Assembly (NCBI GenBank): GCA_002699585.1
Contig: PABP01000009.1
Coordinates: forward strand, 186,001 to 250,000
Reading direction: 5' to 3'
Length of the DNA stretch: 64,000 nucleotides
Origin: Anaerolineaceae bacterium
Lineage (GTDB): Bacteria; Chloroflexota; Anaerolineae; Aggregatilineales; Phototrophicaceae
Shown here piece after piece: positions 42,294 through 50,828 of the stretch (position 1 is the stretch's first letter; each line of letters starts with the position of its first letter). Position numbers and translations under genes: made by a program. The notes under the pieces are model-generated. The model saw nothing but the letters and a program-made list of their open reading frames with translations. It was not told the origin of the DNA and searched no databases.

Positions 42294-43613
42294 CTACCGC
42301 CGCTGGAACCGAACCTGCATCCCATCTTTGGGCATCAACGTCGGTCGATAGACCATCTTCAAGTTCTGCCCCTCGACCAACCCCCACTCAAAATGCCGCA
42401 GCAAATACGATAGCAAAATCTTCATTTCCATCTGGGCGAAGGCATAACCCACGCACACTCGCGCACCGCCACCGAACCCCACCAGGCTGAACGGCACGTT
42501 GCTTTCGTTGCGCTCTGGACTGAACCTCTCTGGATCAAAGGTGTTGGGGTCGGTGTAAATGGCCGGATCACGGTGGGCGGCATTGATCGGATACAGCGCG
42601 GTCCAGCCTTTGGGCACATGGTAGCCATTGAACTCGAACGACTCAACCACGCCTCGGAAACCCGCTGGAACCGGTGGGTACATGCGCTCGACTTCTTTGA
42701 GCACCATGTCCAGGTAGGGCATTTGCCGCAGATGCTCCATCGTCATCTGCCCGCCGATGCCCAGTTCAGCCTGCTCAATGCGGGCTTTTTCCAGCACCTG
42801 CGGATTTTGATAGAGGATCATCACCAGCGAGGTCAACATACTGGCGCTGGTCTCGTGTCCAGCGAAGAGCATCAGCAGCGTCTGTGCCTGTAGCTCCGCA
42901 TTGCTCAACGCCTGACCGTCCTCGTCGCGCGTCTGCACCAATAAACTCAGCGCATCATGGGTCGGGTTCGCCCGCCGATTATCAATCGCGGCATCAATAT
43001 AGGTGAGCAATTCTTGACGTGCTGCCAACGCCTGACCGTAAGGCGTCCACGGCCAGCGAAGGGGTACAGTCACAAAGCCGCGCGTCAGTGTGACGAACAA
43101 CTTGCTCAGGCGTTCGATGTCATCACCGGGTTGGCTGCCCGTCAGCAGTGTACTGGCGACCTCAAACGTATATTGCTTGTTCTGTTCCAGCCAGCGGAAC
43201 GTGCCTGTCGATGCCCATTTTTTGACATAGCGTTGGGCAATGGTATCCATCGTATCCAGGTAGTTATGTAGCGCCTGCCGATGGAACGCGGGCATAATCA
43301 GCCTGCGCTTCTGCCGATGTTCCTCGCCATCCTGCACAAACAGCGATTCGCCCAACAGCTCTTTGAAGGTCGGTGGCCAGCCATCCCGCCAGGAAAAATA
43401 CTTCGCCCCTGTTTGCAGCACGAACCGATTGGCTTCCGGCCCCATGAAAACGGCAATATCGCGTCCCAGCACCCGTGTCTTCCAGATTGGACCGTATTTT
43501 TCGTATTGTGCCATCAAAAAACCGAGATCGAGCAAGCGCGGTGGTTCCCCGATGAAGGGCAAGCCCATCGTGCCCGGTGGCAGCGGCTTGTCGTGCAATG
43601 AAGTTGTGGCCAT
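42294..43613 (-). CDS. Cytochrome P450
   Basis: A 439-residue soluble P450. The I-helix oxygen-binding motif is LMLFAGHETSAS, the K-helix ExxR is in LKEVERMYPPVP, the PERF-type motif is DPERFSPER, and the heme loop is FGGGARVCVGYAFAQ with Cys387 as the iron ligand. It oxidises a hydrophobic substrate, probably using a ferredoxin or flavodoxin; no reductase is adjacent. The substrate class cannot be read from the sequence. Confidence 0.96.
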   Translation of the reverse strand: MATTSLHDKPLPPGTMGLPFIGEPPRLLDLGFLMAQYEKYGPIWKTRVLGRDIAVFMGPEANRFVLQTGAKYFSWRDGWPPTFKELLGESLFVQDGEEHRQKRRLIMPAFHRQALHNYLDTMDTIAQRYVKKWASTGTFRWLEQNKQYTFEVASTLLTGSQPGDDIERLSKLFVTLTRGFVTVPLRWPWTPYGQALAARQELLTYIDAAIDNRRANPTHDALSLLVQTRDEDGQALSNAELQAQTLLMLFAGHETSASMLTSLVMILYQNPQVLEKARIEQAELGIGGQMTMEHLRQMPYLDMVLKEVERMYPPVPAGFRGVVESFEFNGYHVPKGWTALYPINAAHRDPAIYTDPNTFDPERFSPERNESNVPFSLVGFGGGARVCVGYAFAQMEMKILLSYLLRHFEWGLVEGQNLKMVYRPTLMPKDGMQVRFQRR

Positions 43614-43679
43614 ATCAGCCCATTCTAACGAAACGATTCATAGGCTCGATTATGGCAAATTGCGGGTTTAATAGCTACC

Positions 43680-43724
43680 GTAGGGGCAACCACCGTAGGG
43701 CCGCAGCATGCTGCGGCCGCCTGT
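43680..43724 (+). repeat. REP-like elements, copy 5 (GGCC type) apparently nested in another
   Basis: Copy 5 has GTAG at 43695 and perfect arms GGCCGCAGCA/TGCTGCGGCC (43699-43718). A second GTAGGGGCA starts at 43680 and a matching TGTGCCC ends at 43728 on the far side, as if copy 5 had landed inside an AC-type copy, with a repeated ACC at the junction. Confidence 0.65.
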
Positions 43725-43741
43725 GCCCTCATCGGTATTTG

Positions 43742-44215
43742 CTACACCACCGGATGCTCACGCTCCAGCAAAAACGTCGGCGCGGTGATGCCCAACGCCA
43801 AACAGCCCAACAGGGCCACCGTCCGCACCCCATTGACTGCTGCTTCGCCCAGGCTGACCGCAATCTGACCGGGTTCCTGGTGGATCATCTCGCCCAGGCT
43901 GATCATGGTCTGGTAAGCGAACACACCCGGAACCATCGGGATCGCGCCTGTAATGCCGAAGATCATTGATGGCATCTTGAGCTTACGCGCGATGAACTTG
44001 GACATGAAGCCCACCACCAGCGCACCGATGAGCGTGGCGGTGGTGATGCCCATATTGAACTGGGTCATCATCAGTGCCCGGACAGCATGGCCGCAGGCCC
44101 CCACCAGCGCACAATAAACCAGCGCTCGCTTGGGGACATTAAACAGCACGCCAAACCCGACCGCCGCTACACCCGACCATAACGCATCTTCGAGTATCGT
44201 TATAAGAATGTTCAT
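43742..44215 (-). CDS. Threonine/serine exporter C-terminal-like membrane subunit (ThrE_2 type)
   Basis: A 157-residue membrane protein with four or five helices, starting MNILITILEDALWSGVAAVG. The segments FMSKFIARKLKMPSMIFGITG and IPMVPGVFAYQTM are hallmarks of the small subunit of split ThrE-family exporters. The start codon overlaps the stop of the larger subunit gene in an ATGA sequence, so the two are translationally coupled. Together they should export threonine, serine or related small acids. Confidence 0.9.
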   Translation of the reverse strand: MNILITILEDALWSGVAAVGFGVLFNVPKRALVYCALVGACGHAVRALMMTQFNMGITTATLIGALVVGFMSKFIARKLKMPSMIFGITGAIPMVPGVFAYQTMISLGEMIHQEPGQIAVSLGEAAVNGVRTVALLGCLALGITAPTFLLEREHPVV

Positions 44216-45018
44216 AAGCCGCTGACCCTCATTGTTGTGATCGCCAGAGAAAGGCCCATGGCAATCGCCAGAGATAGGATCGCGCCCCATACGCTGCGTG
44301 CTAGACCATTGGTGATGTGCCCATTCAGGAAGTCTTCCGAGCCGTTGATGAGAGGCACTCCTGGGACCAGCAGCAGCACGGAAGCCGCCAGGGCGGTGCT
44401 CGATAGCGGACTGAGCGACAATAGCTCGGCGAGGCTGGCAATGATGCCCGCTACGAATGCCGTTATCACCCAGTTCAGGACTGTATTCAGTTCCAGTGAA
44501 TGCAGCCATTGCCTGACGTACATGGCCGCACTCGATGCGAAAAAAGTCACTGCAAAGGTGGCCACATCGCCCCCGAACAGGCGATTGAAGGCCGCGCACG
44601 CCAACCCCACCGCCAGGACAACCGTCCAGCGATTATAGTGAGGCCGCTTGTCGATTTCGATCAGCTTTTCCCCGACCCCAAAGCGGTCCATCTTGCCAGC
44701 CTGCACCTTGTAGGATAGTTCGCTGATTTCAGCGATCACGGTCATATCCACGCCGCGGCTGGGTGCGCGCCGTACCTTAGTACGGAATTCATAGTTATTG
44801 ATGGTGGTGGCGACGATGGCATCTGGCGTAACCAGGATGTCCATCCAATCTGCGCCCAGGCCCGTACCCAGTCGGTGGATGATCTGCTCTACGCGGTTGG
44901 TATCGGCCCCGTATTGCAACAGCATCTGGCCCGCCCACAGGGACAGGCGGATCACGTCGCGCAGGGCTTCTCGGTCAAGTTGGGGTTTATGGGAATGATG
45001 GTCAGCGGCAACGGCCAC
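44212..45018 (-). CDS. Threonine/serine exporter N-terminal-like subunit (ThrE, DUF1212)
   Basis: A 268-residue protein. The cytoplasmic first ~125 residues carry the DUF1212 pattern LWAGQMLLQYGADTNRVEQII and later RRAPSRGVDMTVIAEIS. Five hydrophobic helices follow, with LLVPGVPLINGSEDFLNGH. It is the partner of the small subunit downstream. In Corynebacterium both parts are one protein (ThrE); the split form is common in other phyla. Confidence 0.9.
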   Translation of the reverse strand: MAVAADHHSHKPQLDREALRDVIRLSLWAGQMLLQYGADTNRVEQIIHRLGTGLGADWMDILVTPDAIVATTINNYEFRTKVRRAPSRGVDMTVIAEISELSYKVQAGKMDRFGVGEKLIEIDKRPHYNRWTVVLAVGLACAAFNRLFGGDVATFAVTFFASSAAMYVRQWLHSLELNTVLNWVITAFVAGIIASLAELLSLSPLSSTALAASVLLLVPGVPLINGSEDFLNGHITNGLARSVWGAILSLAIAMGLSLAITTMRVSGL

Positions 45019-45155
45019 AATTTGCCTCTCTCAGTCGTTAAAGCATCATGTTGAACCTGGCAAGAAGAACTAAGTAGCGGGCTTAAGTGAGAAGAAACTG
45101 GGCCGTTGCTTTTGTGCTCATTATACGCTTGATCTGCTGCCTTGTAGGGATGACA

Positions 45156-45536
45156 TCAATCATATTGACCGGTGACATACAGCCACTTGCCCTTAACGCA
45201 TCTAAAGCTGCTTTTCTCGGTAAAGCTGCTATCGCGCAAGTTTTGCATCAAACCCGCCCGGAACGTTACCGTATCCTCAGTTGTCTCCAGGATATTCAGC
45301 GCGATGAACTGCGTTTGCGTGGCAAAAGCCAATATCTCCGCTATCCACAGCCGCCGATCTTCCTTGCGATGTGGGCTGTCCTCGTGGGTCGTGCGCATGA
45401 TGAAATCGGCATCGTGTAAGGCAAAGGCACTGTAACGTGCCCGCATCAGGGCTTCCGGTGTTGGGGCTTCCTGGCCCTTGTGATAGGGTTGGCAGCATTC
45501 GCTGTAAGATTGCCCACTGTGGCAGGGGCAGGTCAT
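45156..45536 (-). CDS. YchJ-like protein with SEC-C zinc motif
   Basis: A 126-residue protein of the YchJ family (UPF0225). The N-terminus has the SEC-C-type Cys set CPCHSGQSYSECCQPYH, then the family signature PTPEALMRARYSAFALHDADF. The rest is an NTF2-like domain. The start is taken at the ATG at 45536 (MTCPCHSG); the frame opens nine codons earlier at TTG. Role unknown; SEC-C motifs bind zinc and often link to SecA or nucleic-acid proteins. Confidence 0.9.
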   Translation of the reverse strand: MTCPCHSGQSYSECCQPYHKGQEAPTPEALMRARYSAFALHDADFIMRTTHEDSPHRKEDRRLWIAEILAFATQTQFIALNILETTEDTVTFRAGLMQNLRDSSFTEKSSFRCVKGKWLYVTGQYD

Positions 45537-45625
45537 TTTTTCGCTAATGAGTTTCTCTCGCAAATAGTGTTGTTTCGACGAGCCATCATCAGCCCGCTTA
45601 ATTATTACATTTTACAGCATAATTC

Positions 45626-47041
45626 TTACAAGCCAATACGCTTATGTGTATTCGCTATTTTTTGCATGGCGACGACTAGCGCTGCCGTTCGGAAATCGAC
45701 AATGTCATTGTGTTCGTTAAACGTTTCCTTGATCTCCTGATAAGCTTCGCGCATGGTGTCATCCAAGCCGGAGCGCACCATCGACAGTTCGTCGCTGCCT
45801 TGCATGATGTGGTGTTTGAGCTTCGCCTCAATTTCTTTGCCGGTAGCGGATTCGATGGCTTCGACAATCGCCGCCGCCCGGAATTCATCCAGCCGCCGCT
45901 GCATACGCCCAAAACGGATATGTGACAGATTCTTGATCCACTCAAAGTAGGATACGGTCACGCCGCCCGCATTAGCATAGAAATCCGGGATGACCATGAT
46001 GCCACGCTCATTCAAAATGCGGTCCGCTTCGTAGGTGATGGGGCCGTTGGCCGCTTCCACCACCAGCCGCGCCTGAATATCAGCAGCATTCTCTACCGTG
46101 ATCTGGCCTTCAAGCGCTGCCGGAACCAGAATATCACACGGGTAGGTTAGCAGTTTACGGCTTTCCAGATGATACGTGCCATAGGGGTAGCCCGTTACAC
46201 CGCCATGCACATCAATCCACTGGCGCAGGTCATCAATATCGATGCCGTCTTCATTGACAATCGCTCCGTCCCATTCCAGCACCGCGATAATTTTGGCATC
46301 GTCTTCCGCCAGGAACTTGGCCGCATGGTAGCCGACGTTACCCAACCCTTGCACAACGATCTTCTTCCCGGCTACTGTGCCCGTGAGTCCAGTGCGTGCC
46401 ACGTCATCCACATTGCGGAAGAACTCCCGAATGACATACATCACGCCGCGCCCGGTGGCTTCTGTCCGCCCGCGCACGCCACCCATATCGACGGGCTTAC
46501 CCGTCACGCAGCCCAGGTAGTTGATGTCCTCTGGCTTAAGCGTCTGGTAGGTATCGACGATCCAGGCCATTTCACGTTCACCTGTTCCCATATCCGGTGC
46601 AGGTACGTTGTCGCTTGGCCCGATGAAGCCCTTATTAATCAGCGCCTGGGCGAAGCGCCGCGTGATGCGCTCCAGCTCGCCAACCGAGTGCTCACGAGGG
46701 TTGATGCGTAACCCGCCTTTGGAGCCACCATAGGGCACGTTCACCAGTGCGCACTTATAAGTCATCAGCGCTGCCAACGCCTCAACCTCGTCTTCGTTCA
46801 CAATGCTCGCATACCGAATGCCACCTTTGGCGGGCAGACGATGTTCGCTGTGGGTACAGCGCCAGCCAGTGAACGTCTTCCAGGTATCATCGTCCATCTG
46901 CACCGGGAATTGCACTTTGATTGTAGTATCCGGTGCTTGGATTTCTTCAGCCCAACCGGGCGGCAAATCGAGGTAACGAACCGTCTTTGCGACCATGCGC
47001 TCGACATTTTGTAAGAATGTGCCGTTTTTAGGTATGCCCAT
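45626..47041 (-). CDS. gdhA: Glutamate dehydrogenase (Glu/Leu/Phe/Val family)
   Basis: A 471-residue NAD(P)-dependent glutamate dehydrogenase. Substrate residues are in KGGIRYASIVNEDE and PYGGSKGGLRINPRE (catalytic Lys), the catalytic Asp is in NVPAPDMGTGEREMAW, and the nucleotide-binding loop is VVQGLGNVGYHAAKFL. The length and the ALEGQITVENAADIQARLVVE segment suit the hexameric class. It connects 2-oxoglutarate and ammonia metabolism. Cofactor preference cannot be settled by eye. Confidence 0.95.
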   Translation of the reverse strand: MGIPKNGTFLQNVERMVAKTVRYLDLPPGWAEEIQAPDTTIKVQFPVQMDDDTWKTFTGWRCTHSEHRLPAKGGIRYASIVNEDEVEALAALMTYKCALVNVPYGGSKGGLRINPREHSVGELERITRRFAQALINKGFIGPSDNVPAPDMGTGEREMAWIVDTYQTLKPEDINYLGCVTGKPVDMGGVRGRTEATGRGVMYVIREFFRNVDDVARTGLTGTVAGKKIVVQGLGNVGYHAAKFLAEDDAKIIAVLEWDGAIVNEDGIDIDDLRQWIDVHGGVTGYPYGTYHLESRKLLTYPCDILVPAALEGQITVENAADIQARLVVEAANGPITYEADRILNERGIMVIPDFYANAGGVTVSYFEWIKNLSHIRFGRMQRRLDEFRAAAIVEAIESATGKEIEAKLKHHIMQGSDELSMVRSGLDDTMREAYQEIKETFNEHNDIVDFRTAALVVAMQKIANTHKRIGL

Positions 47042-47198
47042 GAGGATAAGCGTCCTTTCTTAAAGAGAAGTCAGTAAGTGAGATGGCCTAATCTTTGGGG
47101 CTCAATGCGACGGCCTCAACCTACTGTAACCTACACGCATTAATATTTAGAGAATAAGCGCCATAGCAAGCAATCAGAATTTACGCTTCGGAACCCCT

Positions 47199-48005
47199 TT
47201 ATGCCTTTGATTTGGCGGTTTCATAAAGCTGCTGCATCATCGGTACAGCATAAGCCAGCCGTTTGAACACTTCCTGCTGGCTGGTCTCGCGTTGTGCTTT
47301 GAGTGTTTGCGCGTCTACATTAAAAATATACGGATCTTCCCACGCTAACCAATCGACCGCTTTATGGTGTATCACATCGCATAGCCCAATGACGATTTCA
47401 GCGACCATGCTGATATTGGGGTTATCAATGGATTCGAGAGCCGTGTTGAGTTACTCCGGCGTGGCGACCAGATGGCACCAACCCAAGTCCCACGACTTGC
47501 CAAAAAGCAGCTCGCCGACCCGCGTCACCATATGCTCAATCTCTCGATAATTCTGGGGATGTGTCTCCCAGGCTTTTGCCGAGCGCTCAAAGATAAGCGG
47601 TGCATTGTCCACGCTGACCGAGCGAATATCGTTGATGCAGGCCTCACGGTAGTCTGTCTCCAGCGCGAATGCCAGTCGGTCGATATAGCACAGGTGCAGC
47701 AGGTCATCCGGCTGGCTGTGACGCGCACTATAACGATATAGCTCAGCGAAATAATGCCCAACGGGCAGGTCGCCTTCGCAACGCTGCACGACAAAAAATG
47801 GATCTGACTCAATCCATGCCACATAGTCTGCCTGCTTTTGAATAGTCGTTGCTGGAATGCTGACAAATGCTTTAGCGAAGATGGTCTTAAGCAGTGGGGT
47901 AAGCTGTTGTAAATGCGCGAACATCGTTCCTTCAGGGTCGTTCATCGGCGTAACGAGGATATGCTGCATGCAAGTGTTCCCATATAGATGGTGTGGATAA
48001 AACAT
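47199..48005 (-). pseudogene. Gene of unknown function interrupted by an in-frame TAA
   Basis: One reading frame runs from about 48005 to 47199 (about 268 codons) with a single TAA at 47451-47453. Before it the frame ends WDLGWCHLVATPE. After it, LNTALESIDNPNISMVAEIV continues in the same frame through protein-like sequence (DAQTLKAQRETSQQEVFKRL) to a normal stop. A CAA-to-TAA or GAA-to-TAA change would explain it; a sequencing error is the main alternative. Family not recognised. The N-terminus is uncertain (ATG at 48005 or 47969). Confidence 0.65.
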
Positions 48006-48108
48006 CAACGACCGAAATTCTTGAGTTAATGAAAATAATATGTCCCAAAGGGTTGATCAAGACTTTGTTGCTGAAAACTTTTATTTTCACAATAAGCGTT
48101 TTTTTGGT

Positions 48109-48134
48109 GTCACCTTTTTTGCAAAAAAGGTGAC
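48109..48134. repeat. 26-bp perfect palindrome with T6/A6 core, copy 1
   Basis: Arms of 13 bp, GTCACCTTTTTTG and its exact complement, meet without a loop. It lies 12 bp past the stop of the dienelactone-hydrolase-like gene. A closely similar sequence with the same leading TTTTTTGGT is at 59229-59261. The structure could stop transcription on either strand. Confidence 0.7.
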
Positions 48135-48145
48135 AGAATAAATAA

Positions 48146-48895
48146 TTAATATTGGGCGTATTCGCTCATATCGGGTCGTTCGATGTATTTCTCCAAAAAG
48201 GCCAGCGTCAAGTTGATCACCTGCTTGCCGACATCGCGGCTTTCGTTGGTGGGCGTTTCGCTGAAGAAATCATGGGCTGCCCCCGGCACGATAGCGACGG
48301 CGTGGTCGTCATGCCGCAGCGATCGCTTGAGGATCTTTTTCAGCCGTGCGATCTCCTCTTGCTTGATGTAGGGTTCCTCACTGCCATACAATGCCAGGAT
48401 TGGCGTTGTGCAACGGTCGAAGCCATTCCAGTAGCGCTGTGGGAATCCGCTGTAGGCTACCACCGCTTCCAGATCACGCCGATGGATAGCCGCTTCAAAC
48501 GCCAGTGAACCGCCCATGCCCTGGCCGATGATCGCCGTATGGCTGTTGGTCTGGTGATGCTTTTCCAGCACGTTGAGTGTCGTCTCGACCGTCTGATAAC
48601 GTGTTTTTTCCGTATCGGTCATCAGACGTAGGGCATGCTGTGGTTTTGTTGCCACCTGCCCATAGAACATATCCGGCACAATCACGTAAAAGCCCAGGTG
48701 CGCGTAAAAATTGGCCAGCAAACGCTGCACATTTGTCAGGCCCCACCAATCATGGAGCAGGGCAATCCCTGGGAAGGTATCGCCAGAAACCGGATGCGCC
48801 CAGTAGGCGGGCAGCGATTCGCCGCTGCCGGAACTAATATGGATGTTGCCATTCTCGATGGCGAACTCGATGCGGTTAGAATCATGAATCGGCAT
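48146..48895 (-). CDS. Dienelactone hydrolase-like protein lacking the nucleophile
   Basis: A 249-residue alpha/beta-hydrolase of the dienelactone hydrolase family: PGIALLHDWWGLTNVQRLLA with the oxyanion region, DMFYGQVATKP, and the catalytic-type His in GAAHDFFSE. The nucleophile elbow, normally GxCxGG or GxSxGG, reads GQGMGG, so Gly126 stands where Cys or Ser should be. The acid position is ALYGSEEPYI, with Glu in place of Asp. The fold should be intact but normal hydrolase chemistry is not expected. A binding or regulatory role, or a changed mechanism, is possible. GGAG precedes the ATG. Confidence 0.85.
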   Translation of the reverse strand: MPIHDSNRIEFAIENGNIHISSGSGESLPAYWAHPVSGDTFPGIALLHDWWGLTNVQRLLANFYAHLGFYVIVPDMFYGQVATKPQHALRLMTDTEKTRYQTVETTLNVLEKHHQTNSHTAIIGQGMGGSLAFEAAIHRRDLEAVVAYSGFPQRYWNGFDRCTTPILALYGSEEPYIKQEEIARLKKILKRSLRHDDHAVAIVPGAAHDFFSETPTNESRDVGKQVINLTLAFLEKYIERPDMSEYAQY

Positions 48896-48927
48896 TGGGC
48901 ATGCTCCTTAGGAACGAGGGGCAAAAC

Positions 48928-49887
48928 TCAGGCATCGCGCGCATAAATGGCGGTCTGAGGGCTGCCAATGTCGTCGTCTGCGGCTAATTTCGCCAGTTTT
49001 TCATCACCCGTCAGGTACAGCGTACGATAACCTTCGCGGTGCGCCCAGTCCTTGATCGCTACCAATAGCTGTGAACTGACGCCCTTATGGGACCAGCAGT
49101 ACACCGTCGCGCCACGCGGGTCATAGAGGTGCTGCTGATACAGCACATAGGCATCCTGCGCTGCTGCGGAAAAAAGCAGGCGGTGGGTTTTCTGGGCTTT
49201 GATTTGTGGCAGGGCGTCCCAATGGCTCGGCCACTGCATCTCCCACTGATGCCGTGCGCTGGTTGTGCAGCCAATCGGCATCACCAACTCTTTGATCTGC
49301 GCCGGGTCCGCGTTGGGGTGCTCCGAGGTGCGATAAAATCCCTGGCCTTGTTGGGCGCTCACCTGAATGCTATATAGCGTCAGCAGGGGCTTAAAGCCGT
49401 AGCGCTCATAATAGGCATGCTGCTCGTTGTCATAATTGGCAAAGCTGACCGTGATACGTTTGGCTTCTTGCCGCTGGTCGATCCAGTACTGCATCAAAAA
49501 GTCACGCGCGATGTCATCCTGCGTGACGATCTCATGCACATAGACGTGCTTGCCCAGGGGTGCCAGCTCCTGGCCCTGGTACGCTTCGGTATAGCCCATG
49601 ATCGTATTCTCATCATCGACCAGTACCAGCGCCGTACCTGCGCCCCGCGCCAGATGGCTCAACCAGATAGCGCCGGTTTCGGTGCTCATCCAGGCACCGC
49701 CATGCAGCCAGCGCTCATACAGCGTCAGCTCCTGATAGGGCACATCCTCAACGCGACCATCGTCACACCAGCGCTGCCAGCGCCGGATGCGCGTTCGCAT
49801 CAGGGCGCAGATCGCCTGGGTATCGTCTAACGTAGCTGGGCGAATTTGCATCATCGCATCCTGCATGACTTGCTGATTTAGCTTCAT
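48928..49887 (-). CDS. GNAT family N-acetyltransferase
   Basis: About 319 residues. The N-terminal GNAT domain has MMQIRPATLDDTQAICALMR, GTALVLVDDENTIMGYTEAY, VHEIVTQDDIARDFLMQYWI in the acetyl-CoA loop region and NYDNEQHAYYERYGFKPLLT, the family C-terminal pattern. Residues 185-319 form a second, poorly conserved GNAT-like half with SHKGVSSQLLVAIKDWAHRE. The start could be 49905, 49887 or further in. Substrate unknown. Confidence 0.8.
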   Translation of the reverse strand: MKLNQQVMQDAMMQIRPATLDDTQAICALMRTRIRRWQRWCDDGRVEDVPYQELTLYERWLHGGAWMSTETGAIWLSHLARGAGTALVLVDDENTIMGYTEAYQGQELAPLGKHVYVHEIVTQDDIARDFLMQYWIDQRQEAKRITVSFANYDNEQHAYYERYGFKPLLTLYSIQVSAQQGQGFYRTSEHPNADPAQIKELVMPIGCTTSARHQWEMQWPSHWDALPQIKAQKTHRLLFSAAAQDAYVLYQQHLYDPRGATVYCWSHKGVSSQLLVAIKDWAHREGYRTLYLTGDEKLAKLAADDDIGSPQTAIYARDA

Positions 49888-49971
49888 TGTAACACTTTCG
49901 CCCATTCCTGAGTTAGAATGCAGGCGTCATGTTTAGTGAAGATTCATGGTAGATGAGCAAAGGCGTATTCC

Positions 49972-50742
49972 ATGCTGCTGGCAGTCGATATTGGCAATAC
50001 CAACATTCATATGGGCTTATGGGATGGCAGCAGTTGGCGCCTAAACTGGCGTGCGCGTACTGTCGCGGAAAAAATGCCCGACGAATATGGCGTGCTCGTG
50101 CGTAATTTCCTCAGCAGCGCCGACCTGGGCTATGCGGTTGTGAGTGGGGTTATTATCAGCAGCGTGGTCCCGCCACTAACGGCCACCTTCCGCGAATTGA
50201 TCGACCGCTATATCGAACAGACGCCGCTCATCGTCAATCACAAGACCAACATCGGCGTGGAAATCGCCATCGATCAGCCACAGCAAGCCGGTGCGGATCG
50301 TCTGGTGAACTCGGCGGCAGTGATCGGTTTTCATGGCGGAGGTCCTGCTGTGGTGGTGGATTTCGGCACATCGACCAACTTTGACGTGGTTTCGGCTCAG
50401 AACCAGTACATCGGCGGGGCAATTGCACCCGGCATCAATCTGGCGCACGATGCCCTCGTAAGCCGTGCCGCCAAACTCCACAAAGTCGATATTCAGCCGC
50501 CGCCGGATGCCATTGGCCGCAATACGATCCATGCCATGCAGTCCGGTATTTTCTGGGGTTACGTCGGCCTGGTGGATGGCATCCTCTCGCGCATCATCAA
50601 ATCCCTGGACGATCCTGATACCAAAGTCATCGCCACCGGCGGTCTCGCAAGCCTATTTAACGAGCACGTCGCCGCCATCGATACCATCGCGCCCAATCTC
50701 ACCCTCGATGGCCTGCGCTACATCTACGAACTAAATACCTAA
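49972..50742 (+). CDS. coaX: Type III pantothenate kinase
   Basis: A 256-residue ASKHA-fold kinase for the first step of coenzyme A synthesis. The phosphate loop is AVDIGNTNIHMGLW. The pantothenate region is QAGADRLVNSAAV, the catalytic Asp region is VVVDFGTSTNFDVV, and the dimer and ATP region is AIAPGINLAHDALVSRAAKLH. The length matches the family. It stands alone, with a REP element after it and a convergent glycosyltransferase. Confidence 0.97.
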   Translation: MLLAVDIGNTNIHMGLWDGSSWRLNWRARTVAEKMPDEYGVLVRNFLSSADLGYAVVSGVIISSVVPPLTATFRELIDRYIEQTPLIVNHKTNIGVEIAIDQPQQAGADRLVNSAAVIGFHGGGPAVVVDFGTSTNFDVVSAQNQYIGGAIAPGINLAHDALVSRAAKLHKVDIQPPPDAIGRNTIHAMQSGIFWGYVGLVDGILSRIIKSLDDPDTKVIATGGLASLFNEHVAAIDTIAPNLTLDGLRYIYELNT

Positions 50743-50802
50743 TATGCTACTGCCGTGATGAGCGCAATCTACCGCGCTAACAAAACAATTATTACAAGCA
50801 TC

Positions 50803-50827
50803 GTAGGGACGCAGCATGCTGCGTCCG
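50803..50827 (+). repeat. REP-like element, copy 6 (GACG type)
   Basis: GTAG at 50803 and the perfect palindrome GGACGCAGCATGCTGCGTCC (50807-50826). It sits between the convergent coaX and glycosyltransferase genes, touching the latter's stop codon. Confidence 0.85.
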
Positions 50828-50828
50828 C

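Noticed and set aside
47451-47453. TAA recoding in the broken gene
   Set aside because: TAA is not used for selenocysteine or pyrrolysine, and no recoding hairpin is apparent; mutation or sequence error is simpler.
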